Shown here: in pieces, positions 42,274 through 54,134 of the stretch
Position numbering within the stretch: the first letter of the stretch is position 1
How the letters are laid out: every line of letters begins with the position of its first letter
From: Vogesella sp. XCS3
GTDB lineage: Bacteria; Pseudomonadota; Gammaproteobacteria; Burkholderiales; Chromobacteriaceae
Length of the DNA: 64,000 nt
NCBI RefSeq assembly: GCF_020616155.1
Contig: NZ_CP085530.1
Span: 1,487,501 to 1,551,500 of the forward strand
Reading direction: 5' to 3'
Made by a program: the position numbers and the translations under genes
Notes under the pieces: generated by a model
Databases searched by the model: none
What the model was told of the DNA's origin: nothing
What the model saw: only the letters and a program-made list of their open reading frames with translations

Positions 42274-43767
42274 CTAGTCGCCGCGCAGCTCCAGCGCCAC
42301 GCCGATGGCACGCCACTGCGCGATTTCCTGACGGAAGGCAGCGGTGGTGAGCGGGTTGGCCGCCAGCCAGTCTTTGCCCACGGTCAGCGCGTAGCCGTTC
42401 ATGGTGGGTGTCAGGCCGTGTACCGCGTTGATGTCCAGCTCGTTGCGGCTGCGGTAGAACAATGCGGCCAACCTGAGCGACAGCACAGCGGGCCACAGCG
42501 CCGGGTCGGCCACTTCTTTTACCATCTTGCCCATATCGCCACGGTGGCCCAGCACGATGGTCGCCAGTGTGCTTTGTTCACGGCGTGAAAAGCCGGGCAT
42601 GTCGGCATTGGTCAGCACGTACGCCGAATGCTTGTGATAAGCAGCGTGGGCGATGGTCAGGCCGATTTCGTGCACCTTGGCGGCCCATACCACACGCTTG
42701 AGCATATCCGGGTCCAGCGCATCCCCCGACACCAGGCGGAACAGGCGCTCGGCCAGGCCGGACACCCGCTCGGCCTGCGGCACGTCTACGTGGTAGCGGC
42801 GCTTGAACTGGGTAATGGTGGAGTCGCGCATGTCTTTTTCGCGCTGACGCCCCATCAGGTCGTACAGCACGCCGTCGCGCAAGGCACCGTCGGTCACGAT
42901 CATCTGCTCGATGGCCAGCGACTCGAAAATGGCAATCATGATGGCCAGGCCGCCGGGTAGCACCGGCGCACGGTCGTCTTTCAGGCCATTGATGCGGATG
43001 TCTTTGGTGTGGCCGCAGGCGATCAGGTCGTCACGCAGGCGCTTCATGCCGCGCAGCGTGATCTCGCCGTTGCTCCAGCCGTTGGCTTCCATCATGTCGC
43101 GCAGTGCCCGCGCAGTGCCGGAGGTGCCCACCGCCAGCTGCCATTCGCTGGCCGGATACTCGTGCACGATGCGCTGGATTTCGTTGCGCGCGGCCAGCTC
43201 TGCCTCGCGGAAGGCGGCCTTGCTGATCTTGCCATCCACAAAAAAGCGCTTGCTGAATACCACGCAGCCCAGCGGCAGGCTTTCGGTCACGTGCGCTTTG
43301 TAGCCGCTGCCGATGATGAACTCGGTAGAACCGCCGCCGATATCCACCACCAGACGGCGCTCTTTGGTGGCTGGCAGGCTGTGCGCAGCGCCCAGGTAGA
43401 TCAGGCGCGCTTCTTCGCGGCCGGCGATAATTTCGATGGGGAAGCCCAGCAGGCGCTCGGCTTCCACGATAAATTCGGCGGCGTTTTTCGCCACGCGCAG
43501 GGTGTTGGTACCCACCACGCGTACCTGTTTGGGGTCGAGGCCACGCAGGCGCTCGCCAAAACGGCCCATGCAGGCCAGGGCGCGCTGCAGGGTTTCGCTA
43601 TCCAGGGTTTTGTCGTCTTGCAGGCCACCGCCCAGGCGCACGGTGTCTTTGAGGGAATCCAGGGTATACAGCTGGTCGTCTACCACGCGGGAAATCTGCA
43701 GCCGGAAGCTGTTCGACCCCATATCTACGGTAGCCAGCACGTCAAACGGGGGCTTAACGGAGCTCAA
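42274..43767 (-). CDS. ppx: Exopolyphosphatase (Ppx/GppA family)
   Basis: The 497-aa protein has the actin-like ATPase motifs VDMGSNSFRLQ at the start and VDIGGGSTEF around residue 140, and a C-terminal HD-like helical region (WAAKVHEIGLTIAHAAYHKH). It releases phosphate from polyphosphate chains; GppA activity cannot be excluded. It is near phoU, which fits phosphate metabolism. Confidence 0.93.
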   Translation of the reverse strand: MSSVKPPFDVLATVDMGSNSFRLQISRVVDDQLYTLDSLKDTVRLGGGLQDDKTLDSETLQRALACMGRFGERLRGLDPKQVRVVGTNTLRVAKNAAEFIVEAERLLGFPIEIIAGREEARLIYLGAAHSLPATKERRLVVDIGGGSTEFIIGSGYKAHVTESLPLGCVVFSKRFFVDGKISKAAFREAELAARNEIQRIVHEYPASEWQLAVGTSGTARALRDMMEANGWSNGEITLRGMKRLRDDLIACGHTKDIRINGLKDDRAPVLPGGLAIMIAIFESLAIEQMIVTDGALRDGVLYDLMGRQREKDMRDSTITQFKRRYHVDVPQAERVSGLAERLFRLVSGDALDPDMLKRVVWAAKVHEIGLTIAHAAYHKHSAYVLTNADMPGFSRREQSTLATIVLGHRGDMGKMVKEVADPALWPAVLSLRLAALFYRSRNELDINAVHGLTPTMNGYALTVGKDWLAANPLTTAAFRQEIAQWRAIGVALELRGD

Positions 43768-43806
43768 ATGTCACCCCTTCTCTCTTGTCAGTAGGTCAAT
43801 AAAAAA

Positions 43807-43830
43807 CGGCGGTAACCGATGTTACCGCCG
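43807..43830 (-). terminator. Terminator after phoU
   Basis: CGGCGGTAAC-CGAT-GTTACCGCCG is a perfect 10-bp stem followed on the minus strand by TTTTTT. It separates phoU from ppx. Confidence 0.92.
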
Positions 43831-43850
43831 CTTGGCCCTGCTTGCCATGC

Positions 43851-44567
43851 TTATTGCGTGGCAGCATCACCCAGAGACTCACGCTTTTTGTCTTCCAGCG
43901 AGGTATGGCGAATGTCTTTGCCCTTCACCAGGTACACCACATATTCGGAGATATTCTTGGCGTGGTCACCGATACGCTCGATGGCCTTGCAGATGAACAT
44001 GGTGTCGATGGACATGCTGATGGTGCGCGGGTCTTCCATCATGAAGGTAACCTGGGCACGCAGCTCGGAGGCGTAGTCCTGGTCCAGCAGCAAGTCTTGC
44101 TCGGCCAGCTCGATAGCGGCGGTGGCATCCAGGCGGGCAAAGGCGTCAAGCGCACGGTGCAGCATACCCAGGGCGACCTCGGCCATCTTGGCGGCTTCGC
44201 GGAAACGCGGCGCCGGGTAGCGGCCGGTCTGGTACATGGTGCGGCCAACGCGGGCAATCTTTTGCGCCTCGTCGCCAATACGCTCCAGATCGGTAATGGT
44301 CTTGATCACGGTGATCACCATGCGCAGGTCACTGGCGGCCGGCTGGCGGCGCGCAATGATGTGCTGGCAGTCTTCGTCGATCTGCACTTCCAGCGCGTTG
44401 ACCTTGGTATCGTCGGCCACCACTTTGTCCAGACGGTCGACATCGCCGCTTTGCAAGGCATCCATGGCGGCGCGGATTTGCTGCTCTACCAGCCCGCCCA
44501 TCTGCAGCACGCGGGTGCGGATGGTTTCGAGCTCCAGGTCAAACTGTTTGGAAATATGTTCAGGCAT
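43851..44567 (-). CDS. phoU: Phosphate signalling protein PhoU
   Basis: The 238-aa helical protein has two PhoU repeats (about 10-110 and 120-225) with ARVGRTMYQTG and CKAIERIGDHAKNISEYVVYLVKG, the E(D)xxxD metal-binding pattern. It links the Pst transporter to the PhoR sensor and shuts off the Pho response. No pst genes are adjacent. Confidence 0.94.
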   Translation of the reverse strand: MPEHISKQFDLELETIRTRVLQMGGLVEQQIRAAMDALQSGDVDRLDKVVADDTKVNALEVQIDEDCQHIIARRQPAASDLRMVITVIKTITDLERIGDEAQKIARVGRTMYQTGRYPAPRFREAAKMAEVALGMLHRALDAFARLDATAAIELAEQDLLLDQDYASELRAQVTFMMEDPRTISMSIDTMFICKAIERIGDHAKNISEYVVYLVKGKDIRHTSLEDKKRESLGDAATQ

Positions 44568-44639
44568 GGCAACCTCGTCGGGAATTGACTCAACGCGTCA
44601 TGATATGGCGGCCAGATGACAGTTATGTTTCATCTGCAC

Positions 44640-44661
44640 AAAAAGGCCGGCGCGGCGCCGG
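44640..44661 (-). terminator. Terminator after rpiA
   Basis: On the minus strand CCGGCG-CCG-CGCCGG is followed by CCTTTTTG, about 40 bases after the rpiA stop. Confidence 0.78.
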
Positions 44662-44700
44662 TTTGCAGCAGCAAACCCACACCGTGCCGGCCCGCCGCGT

Positions 44701-45363
44701 TTAGCGCAGCTCTTTTACCCCGTCTGGCGTACCCAGCAGCAGCACGTCGGCACGACGCTGGGCAAACAGGCCGTTGGTGACCACGCCCACGATCTGGTTG
44801 ATCTGGTTTTCCAGTTTTACCGGCTCGGCAATCTGCAGGCCATGTACGTCCAGAATGATATTGCCGTTATCGGTAGTGACGCCCATGCGCCACTCCGGGT
44901 GGCCGCCCAGCTTCACCAGCTCGCGCGCCACGTGGCTGCGCGCCATCGGGATGACCTCTACCGGCAGCGGGAACTTGCCCATGATCTCCACGTACTTGCT
45001 CTGGTCGGCAATACAGATGAACTGCTGTGCCACGGCGGCCACGATTTTTTCGCGCGTCAGTGCCGCGCCACCGCCCTTGATCATGTGCAGATGGTGGTTA
45101 ACCTCGTCGGCGCCATCTACGTACACCGGCACTTCGTCCGGGCCCACGGTGTTCAGGTCGAATACCGGAATACCGATGGCTTTCAGGCGCTGGGTGGATG
45201 CCTCGGAACTGGACACCGCCCCCTTGATGCGGCCTTTGATCTTGGCCAGCTCGTCGATGAAGAAGTTCACGGTGCTACCGGTGCCTACGCCGACGATGCA
45301 GTCTTCCGGTACGAGCTTGACGGCAGCCTGGGCTACCAGTTGTTTCAGTTGGTTCTGGTCCAT
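44701..45363 (-). CDS. rpiA: Ribose-5-phosphate isomerase A
   Basis: The 220-aa enzyme interconverts ribose 5-phosphate and ribulose 5-phosphate. It has [16 protein letters not shown], the DGADEVN active-site motif, and [15 protein letters not shown]. Its length is as in E. coli (219 aa). The ATG at 45363 has GGAG upstream. Confidence 0.96.
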   Translation of the reverse strand: MDQNQLKQLVAQAAVKLVPEDCIVGVGTGSTVNFFIDELAKIKGRIKGAVSSSEASTQRLKAIGIPVFDLNTVGPDEVPVYVDGADEVNHHLHMIKGGGAALTREKIVAAVAQQFICIADQSKYVEIMGKFPLPVEVIPMARSHVARELVKLGGHPEWRMGVTTDNGNIILDVHGLQIAEPVKLENQINQIVGVVTNGLFAQRRADVLLLGTPDGVKELR

Positions 45364-45391
45364 GGTGTAGCACTCCAAAAGGGAAAGAAAA

Positions 45392-45877
45392 TCAGTTGGC
45401 GGGCACCAGCAGGCAGACGGCCTGCGTTTCTATTGCCTCGGCGCGGCCCAGGTAGCCAAGCTTTTCGTTGGTCTTGCCTTTTACGTTGACGCAAGCCACG
45501 TCGATGTCCAGTAGCTGCGCAATGCGCGCGCGGATGGCATCGATATGCGGCGCCAGCTTGGGGGCCTGGGCAATGATGGTGCTGTCCACGTTCACCAGCT
45601 GCCAGCCGGCGGCGCGCACGCGGCGCATGGCTTCTTGCAGCAGGACGCCGCTGTCGGCGCCTTTGAACGTGGGGTCGGTGTCAGGAAAATGGCGGCCAAT
45701 GTCGCCCAGCGCAGCGGCACCCAGTACCGCGTCGGTAATGGCGTGCAGCAGCGCGTCGGCGTCCGAGTGGCCCAGCAGGCCTTTATCGTGCGGGATCGTT
45801 ACCCCGCCCAGTATCAGCGGGCGGCCTTCTACCAGGCGGTGTACATCGTAACCCTGGCCTATGCGAAACGGTGTCAT
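45392..45877 (-). CDS. ispF: 2-C-methyl-D-erythritol 2,4-cyclodiphosphate synthase
   Basis: The 161-aa enzyme of the MEP isoprenoid pathway has the zinc-binding GYDVHRL motif near the start, [15 protein letters not shown], and the end motif [16 protein letters not shown]. It begins [13 protein letters not shown] at 45877. It follows ispD by 34 bases, the usual pair. Confidence 0.96.
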   Translation of the reverse strand: MTPFRIGQGYDVHRLVEGRPLILGGVTIPHDKGLLGHSDADALLHAITDAVLGAAALGDIGRHFPDTDPTFKGADSGVLLQEAMRRVRAAGWQLVNVDSTIIAQAPKLAPHIDAIRARIAQLLDIDVACVNVKGKTNEKLGYLGRAEAIETQAVCLLVPAN

Positions 45878-45911
45878 GTCTTGTCCTTGCGATAGTTGGC
45901 CGCAGCCGGCA

Positions 45912-46592
45912 TCAGGCCCGGCGCGCCGCCAGAATGGCCGCCGCCAGCGCCAGGTCATCCGGCCAGGTCACCTTGAAATTCTGCGCCTCGCCCACCACCA
46001 GCCGTGGCGCGTGGCCCAGCAGCTCGATGGCGGAGGCTTCGTCGGTAATGGCAGGGTTGGCCGCATCCTGCAGCGCTTCGGCCAGCAAACCGGCGCGGAA
46101 CATTTGCGGGGTCTGTGCCAACCACAGATTGTCGCGCGGCACGGTGGCGGCAATGCGGCCAACCTTGCCCTGCTTGACGGTATCGGCCACTGGCTGCGCC
46201 AGAATGCCGCCGATGGCGTCGTCGCCCACTTCGTCCAGCAGGCGCTGCAGCGCGGCGGGGCTCAGGCAGCAGCGCGCGGCGTCGTGCACCAGCACCCAGT
46301 CGTCTTCGTCTGCCGCCAGCGCCGCCAGGCCATTGGCCACGCTCTGGGCACGGCTGGCACCCCCTGCGCGCAGCACTTCCAGCTTGGCTTGCGGCCAACT
46401 GTAGCTGTCAAACCATTCGTCACCAGGGGAAATCACCACCACCACGCGGTCTATGGCGGCACAGTCGCACAGTACGTTAACGGTATGTGCCAGCAGTGGC
46501 TGGCCGTGTAGCAGCTGGTACTGCTTGGGGGTGGCGGTACCAAAACGGCTACCGTGGCCGGCGGCAGGTATCAGGGCAATGCGCTGGCTCAT
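45912..46592 (-). CDS. ispD: 2-C-methyl-D-erythritol 4-phosphate cytidylyltransferase
   Basis: The 226-aa enzyme makes CDP-methylerythritol. It shows the nucleotide-binding [12 protein letters not shown] at 7-18 followed by KQYQLL, then [10 protein letters not shown], and [11 protein letters not shown]. The start at 46592 overlaps the dnaQ stop by four bases. Confidence 0.95.
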   Translation of the reverse strand: MSQRIALIPAAGHGSRFGTATPKQYQLLHGQPLLAHTVNVLCDCAAIDRVVVVISPGDEWFDSYSWPQAKLEVLRAGGASRAQSVANGLAALAADEDDWVLVHDAARCCLSPAALQRLLDEVGDDAIGGILAQPVADTVKQGKVGRIAATVPRDNLWLAQTPQMFRAGLLAEALQDAANPAITDEASAIELLGHAPRLVVGEAQNFKVTWPDDLALAAAILAARRA

Positions 46593-47320
46593 GCAGCAGG
46601 CTCCGCCGGAGGCGGGTTTTCGATGCTGCGCCACAGGCAGCTGCCTTTCACGCTTTTATCCAGCAGGTCCAGGTAGGCCTGGTGTTCGGCCAGCTCCTCG
46701 GCGCTAGGCTGCAGCACGGCCAGCGGTTTGCGCTCGAAGGCCATGCGCATGCCGCCGGCGCTGTTGTCGTTTTCGGCCAGGCCGGCGTCCATCAGCAGGC
46801 TGTCCTGGCCACGCGTCATCCACAGGTAGACTTCGGACAACAGCTCGCAGTCGATCAGCGCGCCGTGGTAGGTACGGTTGCTGCGGTCGATCTCGAAGCG
46901 GTCGCACAGTGCGTCCAGGCTGTTGCGCTTGCCGGGAAAGTTATCGCGCGCCATGGCCAGGGTGTCGATCACCCCACCGGCGACCTTGGCAACCGGCGGC
47001 ATGCCCAGGCGCTTGAACTCGGCGTTCATGAAGCCCACGTCAAACGGGGCGTTATGAATGATGAGCTCGGCACCGTCGATAAAATCGACCAGCTGCTGTG
47101 CCACCTCGGCAAAACGCGGCTTGCCTTCCAGGCTGGCCAGCGAAATGCCGTGCACGCGCTCGGCGTCGGGGTCGATGTCGCGTTCCGGGTGAATGTACAG
47201 GTGCAGGCTACGGCCGGTCAGCTTGCGGCCTTCCATCTCCAGGCCGGCAAATTCGATAATGCGGTGGCCCTGGTTCGGGTCCAGGCCGGTGGTTTCGGTA
47301 TCAAGAATGATCTGACGCAT
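46589..47320 (-). CDS. dnaQ: DNA polymerase III epsilon subunit (proofreading exonuclease)
   Basis: The 243-aa 3'-5' exonuclease has DTETTGLDP at 7-15, IIHNAPFDVGFMN, and an HGALIDCELLSEVYL block, which together give the DEDDh residues. The C-terminal tail, which binds the polymerase, is present. Placed beside rnhA, as in many proteobacteria, but here in the same direction. Confidence 0.95.
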   Translation of the reverse strand: MRQIILDTETTGLDPNQGHRIIEFAGLEMEGRKLTGRSLHLYIHPERDIDPDAERVHGISLASLEGKPRFAEVAQQLVDFIDGAELIIHNAPFDVGFMNAEFKRLGMPPVAKVAGGVIDTLAMARDNFPGKRNSLDALCDRFEIDRSNRTYHGALIDCELLSEVYLWMTRGQDSLLMDAGLAENDNSAGGMRMAFERKPLAVLQPSAEELAEHQAYLDLLDKSVKGSCLWRSIENPPPAEPAA

Positions 47321-47365
47321 GATGAGCTTTCGGCAGGCAGCCTGGCGAGCTGCCGGTAATACAGG

Positions 47366-47812
47366 CTAGCGCAGGCTTTCCACGCCGGCATTGGCCAGCT
47401 GATCTGCGCGTTCGTTGAATTCGTGGCCGGCGTGGCCTTTTACCCAGCGCCATTCTACGTGCGGGTGGCCGTTACGCAGGGCGTCCAGCTGCTGCCACAG
47501 GTCGGCATTTTTTACCGGCTCCTTGCTGGCGGTTTTCCAGCCACGGGTTTTCCAGCCGTGAATCCACTCGGAAATGCCTTTTTGCACGTATTGCGAGTCG
47601 GTATACACCACGATGCGGCACGGGCGCTTCAGCAGCTGCAGGCCTTGTATCACCGCCATCAGTTCCATGCGGTTATTGGTGGTGCCGTGCTCGCCGCCAA
47701 ACAGCTCTTTTTCCTGCCCTTTGTAACGCAGCAGCACACCCCAGCCACCCGGGCCTGGGTTGCCCTTGCAGGCACCATCGGGGTAAATCTCGACGATAGC
47801 GTCGTCACTCAT
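47366..47812 (-). CDS. rnhA: Ribonuclease HI
   Basis: The 148-aa enzyme removes RNA from RNA-DNA hybrids. Catalytic acids are Asp12 ([11 protein letters not shown]), Glu50 ([12 protein letters not shown]), Asp72 (VYTDSQYV) and the terminal-region Asp in NERADQLAN; the basic protrusion [15 protein letters not shown] is present. It overlaps the methyltransferase gene by eight bases. Confidence 0.97.
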   Translation of the reverse strand: MSDDAIVEIYPDGACKGNPGPGGWGVLLRYKGQEKELFGGEHGTTNNRMELMAVIQGLQLLKRPCRIVVYTDSQYVQKGISEWIHGWKTRGWKTASKEPVKNADLWQQLDALRNGHPHVEWRWVKGHAGHEFNERADQLANAGVESLR

Positions 47813-48575
47813 GGCTTGTCTCGTTCGCTTGGGTTCGGTTAATGGGTTGGCGCTCGTTGCCGCTAGCCACGGCCAGCGACCTGACCGGCTTGGCTCGCTG
47901 CCAGCGTGGCATGATCAGGCGCATGCCGCGCTGGCGTTTTACCGCCACCACACCATAGACACCCGCCAGTTGCGGCCAACAGTATTCGCCAGCCTGCTCC
48001 ATGAAACGGCAACGGGCCAGCCAGTCTGCGCGCGCGAAAGGCGGCGAGTATGCCATGAACCGGGTAGCGGTGGTTTCCAGTTGTAGCAAAGTCATCCAGT
48101 CTTTCAGACGGCTGGTGCCCACAAAATTGCCGCACCAGGGCACCCTGTTGCGGCGGTATATCAGACGGCTAGCACCCCATAATGAAAACGGGTTGAAGCC
48201 GGTAAGCACCAGCCGGCCTTCCGGCAGCAGCACACGCTCGGCCTCGCGCAACACCTGGTGCGGCTCGCTGGTAAAATCCAGCGCGTGCGGCATCAGCAGC
48301 AGGTCCAGGCTTTTGCTGTCAAACGGCAGATAGGCCGGGTCGCACACGACATCTGCCTGGCCATCCATACCGGCGTAGCCATGCCAGGGTATGCGGTTGC
48401 AGGCCAGAAAGTCATAATCCACCAGGCCCAGCTGCACGGCACGAAAACCGAATATGTCTGCCACCGCATGGTCAAAAAAGGCTTGCTCGCGGCAGAGCAG
48501 ATCGTGCCCCAGCTCGCTGCTGGATAGCCAGTCCGCAAATTCTTCCATCGTTTCGGGATACATCATGGCCGACAT
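47805..48575 (-). CDS. Class I SAM-dependent methyltransferase
   Basis: The 256-aa protein has a Methyltransf_11-like core: the segments [26 protein letters not shown], then [27 protein letters not shown]. It is the gene usually found between gloB and rnhA in beta- and gammaproteobacteria. Substrate unknown. The start MSAMMYPE at 48575 has a GCGAGG upstream; 48566 and 48611 are alternatives. All overlap the divergent gloB start. Confidence 0.86.
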   Translation of the reverse strand: MSAMMYPETMEEFADWLSSSELGHDLLCREQAFFDHAVADIFGFRAVQLGLVDYDFLACNRIPWHGYAGMDGQADVVCDPAYLPFDSKSLDLLLMPHALDFTSEPHQVLREAERVLLPEGRLVLTGFNPFSLWGASRLIYRRNRVPWCGNFVGTSRLKDWMTLLQLETTATRFMAYSPPFARADWLARCRFMEQAGEYCWPQLAGVYGVVAVKRQRGMRLIMPRWQRAKPVRSLAVASGNERQPINRTQANETSHE

Positions 48576-49329
48576 GTTTCGCCTCGCCGCTATAAGCGCG
48601 TTTGCTGACAATTATATCTGGGTTTTGCACGACAGCCGCCGTGCCATTGCAGTCGACCCGGGCGATGCCGCGCCGTTGCAAGCCTGGCTATCCCAGCAGC
48701 AGTTACAGCTGGAGGCGGTATGGGTTACCCACCACCATGCCGACCACATCGGCGGGCTACCCGCCCTGCTAGCTGCCTGGCCGCAGCTGGCGGTATACGG
48801 GCCGGCGGATATCACCGTCGTCAATCAGCCTTGCCGCCACGGTAGCACAGTTCCTGCCTTTGGCCGCGAGGCCCGGGTACTGGCCATACCTGGCCACACG
48901 GCCAACCATCTGGCCTTCTATCTGGCACCCCATCTGTTTTGTGGTGATACCTTGTTTGGTGCCGGTTGCGGGCGGGTATTTGATGGCACCATGACAGACC
49001 TGTTCCACTCGCTACGCAGCCTGGCCAGCCTGCCGCCAGACACCCTGTGCTACCCGGCACACGAATATACGCTGTCCAATCTGGCATTTGCGGCAGCGGT
49101 AGAACCAAGCAATACCGCAATCATCAGCCGCCAGCAACGCGACCAGGCCCGCCGTGACGCCAAGCAGCCTACCTTGCCTACCCTGCTGGCAGACGAGCTG
49201 GTGACCAACCCCTTCCTACGCACCGCAGAGGCCGCCATACAACACGCAGCCAAACAACATGCCGGGCAAGAAATCAGCGCTGAAGAAGGCATTTTTGCCA
49301 CACTCCGCTTATGGAAAAATAACTTTTAG
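48565..49329 (+). CDS. gloB: Hydroxyacylglutathione hydrolase (glyoxalase II)
   Basis: The 254-aa enzyme has the metallo-beta-lactamase THHHADHIGG motif (His56, His58, Asp60, His61), IPGHTANHLAFYL, and LFCGDTLFGAGCGRVFDG. It hydrolyses S-lactoylglutathione to lactate and glutathione. It starts [19 protein letters not shown] and reads away from the methyltransferase gene, with which it overlaps at the start by about 11 bases. Confidence 0.96.
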   Translation: MADMFRLAAISAFADNYIWVLHDSRRAIAVDPGDAAPLQAWLSQQQLQLEAVWVTHHHADHIGGLPALLAAWPQLAVYGPADITVVNQPCRHGSTVPAFGREARVLAIPGHTANHLAFYLAPHLFCGDTLFGAGCGRVFDGTMTDLFHSLRSLASLPPDTLCYPAHEYTLSNLAFAAAVEPSNTAIISRQQRDQARRDAKQPTLPTLLADELVTNPFLRTAEAAIQHAAKQHAGQEISAEEGIFATLRLWKNNF

Positions 49330-49406
49330 ACAAAAATATCAAGCAACTGTAAAAAATGACTAGCCAAGCTACTGAAACCTCTCTAAAAATCAGCAAAAAT
49401 CAGGGC

Positions 49407-49441
49407 CTTGAGCATTTTTTATGACTTATTACTTGCTCAAG
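49407..49441. promoter_or_regulatory. Inverted repeat in the mltD promoter region
   Basis: CTTGAGCA and TGCTCAAG, a perfect 8-bp inverted repeat, are separated by 19 AT-rich bases and lie about 42 bases before mltD. There is no T run, so it is unlikely to be the gloB terminator. It could be an operator or the promoter itself. The rest of 49330-49482 is AT-rich and featureless. Confidence 0.4.
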
Positions 49442-49482
49442 CCGTGTTAGCATCGCCCGCATAGAGAAAACAGGCCCCGCCC

Positions 49483-51420
49483 ATGAAAAAGCTTACTCCG
49501 CTCGCATTGTCGGTCACCCTTGCGCTGTCCTTGCCCATACTGGCTCATGCCAATAATGCAATACCCGCTGTCGCCTACCCCGCCGGCAGCGTGGACGACG
49601 GACTGTCTGCCGGCCTGGACATGATGCTGCTGAATACCAGCCCGCTGCGTAATGGTGACAGTGTGTGGACCCGTGCGCGTGAAGGCTTCCAGATGGCAGA
49701 GGTAAACCCGGAGCTGGTTCGCCGCCACGAGCGCAACTTTGCCGGCAAGTCTGCCTACTTCAAACGCACCATGGATCGGGGCCGCAAATACCTGTTTCAC
49801 ATCATGAACGAGGTAGAGCGCCGTGGCATGCCTACCGAAATCGCTTTCCTGCCTGTGGTTGAAAGCGCTTTCGTCCCCGGCGCCCAATCGCATGTCGGCG
49901 CCTCGGGCTTGTGGCAGTTCATGCCGGCCACAGGCCGACAGTACGGCCTGGAGCAAACCTGGTGGTACGACGGCCGCCGCGACGTGATGGAGTCTACCCG
50001 CGCCGCACTGGACTACCTGCAAAACCTGTACACCATGTTTGGCGACTGGAGCCTGGCACTGGCCGCCTACAACTGGGGTGAAGGCAACCTGTCGCGGGCC
50101 ATCGCCAAAGTACGCGCACGTGGCGAAGTGGAAACTTACGAAAACATCCAGATGCCTGCCGAGACACGGAACTACGTGCCCAAGCTGCTGGCCGTGCGCA
50201 ACATCATGCTGGAACCGGAAAAGTTCGGTTTGAAACTGGACCCGTTTCCCAACAAGCCAACGTTTGTCGCTACCAGCAACGGTCGCCACATGAATATCGA
50301 CATTGCCGCCAAGCTGGCAGAGATGCCGGTAGCCGAATTCAAAGAACTCAACCCGGCCTTTAACCTGCCAGTGTATGCCCACAAGCCAGGCCGCCAGATG
50401 CTGCTGCCCGCCACCAAACTGCACAAGTTTGAAACCAATCTGGCCAAATGGGACAAACCGCTGCTGACCTGGCAGGTTCACGTACCGGATAGCGACACCA
50501 CCACCAGCGAGCTTGCCAGCCAGTTCGACATGAATCCGAACGAGCTGATGACTGCCAACAACCTGAAAGGCAGCGCGCTGTCGGCCGGTCGCCCGGTACT
50601 GGTAGCCCTGCGCAACAACAGCACCGCCCCTGCGCTGGAAAGCACTGACATCCCTGCCCAGCCAGCAGAAAGCGCCACGCTGGTTGCCTTTGCGGCCAAC
50701 GCCGGGCCGATGGATACACCCAAAGCAGTCGCCGAACCCGTCAAGCCGGCCCAGCAGCCTGATACCATCAAAACGGCCGAAGCCACGCCACTGCGCACCC
50801 TGCAAAAAGCCGAGCCTGCCCGCAGCGATGCGAACCCACGCCCCGAACCCGCCACGGTTCGAGTTGCCACGCGTACCGAACCTGTCGCGGCACCTAGCCG
50901 CAGCGAACCACGCTTCGAGCCGATTCGCGCCGAGCTGGTGAAGCCAGAGGTAGTCAAAGTGGCTGCCAAGACCGAAACGGCCGGCTCACTGGGTGACAAC
51001 ATCCCGGTAAGCAACCCGGATAAAGTCGTGAGCGCCAGCGCCAGCCTGCATACCGTAGCCGCTGGCGACACCCTGTACAACATTTCCCGCCGCTACAGCA
51101 TGAGCGTGACCGACTTGCGTAGCCTGAACAGCCTGCCGGACGACACGGTAAAACTGGGCCAGGTACTGAAAGTTATCGGCACCAGCAGCACTGTCGCAGC
51201 CAGCGCCACCGATAGCAGCGCCCTGCGCCCGGCATCCTTCAGCCGCCCGGCCACCGCAGTGGTAGCAGTAGATTACGTTGTGCAACGCGGCGACACGGTA
51301 TTCAGCATTGCCCGCAAGTTTGGCGTAGCACATACCGATATCCTGCGCTGGAACAACCCGGAACAGCTGGCCAACCTGCAGCCAGGCCAAAAGGTACGCG
51401 TGCAGAATACCGGGCTCTGA
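49483..51420 (+). CDS. mltD: Membrane-bound lytic murein transglycosylase D with LysM domains
   Basis: The 645-aa protein has a signal peptide (about 1-23), an SLT domain with catalytic Glu127 (LPVVESAFVPGAQSHVGASGLWQFMPATGRQYG) and AAYNWGEGNLSRAI, a LysM-like part near 330-375, a long P/A/E-rich linker, and two C-terminal LysM domains (HTVAAGDTLYNISRRYSMSVTDL and VQRGDTVFSIARKFGVAHTDIL). It cleaves glycan strands of peptidoglycan. No lipobox is seen, so it is periplasmic, unlike E. coli MltD. Confidence 0.94.
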   Translation: MKKLTPLALSVTLALSLPILAHANNAIPAVAYPAGSVDDGLSAGLDMMLLNTSPLRNGDSVWTRAREGFQMAEVNPELVRRHERNFAGKSAYFKRTMDRGRKYLFHIMNEVERRGMPTEIAFLPVVESAFVPGAQSHVGASGLWQFMPATGRQYGLEQTWWYDGRRDVMESTRAALDYLQNLYTMFGDWSLALAAYNWGEGNLSRAIAKVRARGEVETYENIQMPAETRNYVPKLLAVRNIMLEPEKFGLKLDPFPNKPTFVATSNGRHMNIDIAAKLAEMPVAEFKELNPAFNLPVYAHKPGRQMLLPATKLHKFETNLAKWDKPLLTWQVHVPDSDTTTSELASQFDMNPNELMTANNLKGSALSAGRPVLVALRNNSTAPALESTDIPAQPAESATLVAFAANAGPMDTPKAVAEPVKPAQQPDTIKTAEATPLRTLQKAEPARSDANPRPEPATVRVATRTEPVAAPSRSEPRFEPIRAELVKPEVVKVAAKTETAGSLGDNIPVSNPDKVVSASASLHTVAAGDTLYNISRRYSMSVTDLRSLNSLPDDTVKLGQVLKVIGTSSTVAASATDSSALRPASFSRPATAVVAVDYVVQRGDTVFSIARKFGVAHTDILRWNNPEQLANLQPGQKVRVQNTGL

Positions 51421-51441
51421 TCGCCTCAACCTCTGCAGACT

Positions 51442-51467
51442 AAGCCCCTTGCCTTGGCAAGGGGCTT
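51442..51467 (+). terminator. Terminator of mltD
   Basis: AAGCCCCTTGCC pairs perfectly with GGCAAGGGGCTT and is followed by TTTGC on the plus strand, 21 bases past the stop. Confidence 0.88.
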
Positions 51468-51492
51468 TTGCTTTCACTTTGCGCCACCTAGC

Positions 51493-51521
51493 AAAAAGCC
51501 CGTCACATGGACGGGCTTTTT
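51493..51521 (-). terminator. Terminator of purA
   Basis: AAAAAGCCCGTC and GACGGGCTTTTT form a perfect stem with T run in either direction. It lies about 40 bases after the purA stop and insulates the convergent mltD transcript. Confidence 0.9.
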
Positions 51522-51559
51522 GTTGCACCACACCGGCAGGCGCCGGCGACATCAGGCCA

Positions 51560-54038
<2,479 letters not shown>

Positions 54039-54059
54039 TGTTTTTTGCACACAAGAAAA

Positions 54060-54080
54060 GGCGGGATGCGTGATCCCGCC
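54060..54080 (-). terminator. Terminator between hflC and hisZ
   Basis: GGCGGGAT and ATCCCGCC form a stem with a 5-nt loop. On the minus strand TTTTCTTG follows, ending the hfl transcript before hisZ. Confidence 0.82.
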
Positions 54081-54134
54081 TTGTTTTTATCGCAACCCGG
54101 CACGTGCCGGGCTGTTGCAAGTCACACCATTTTA

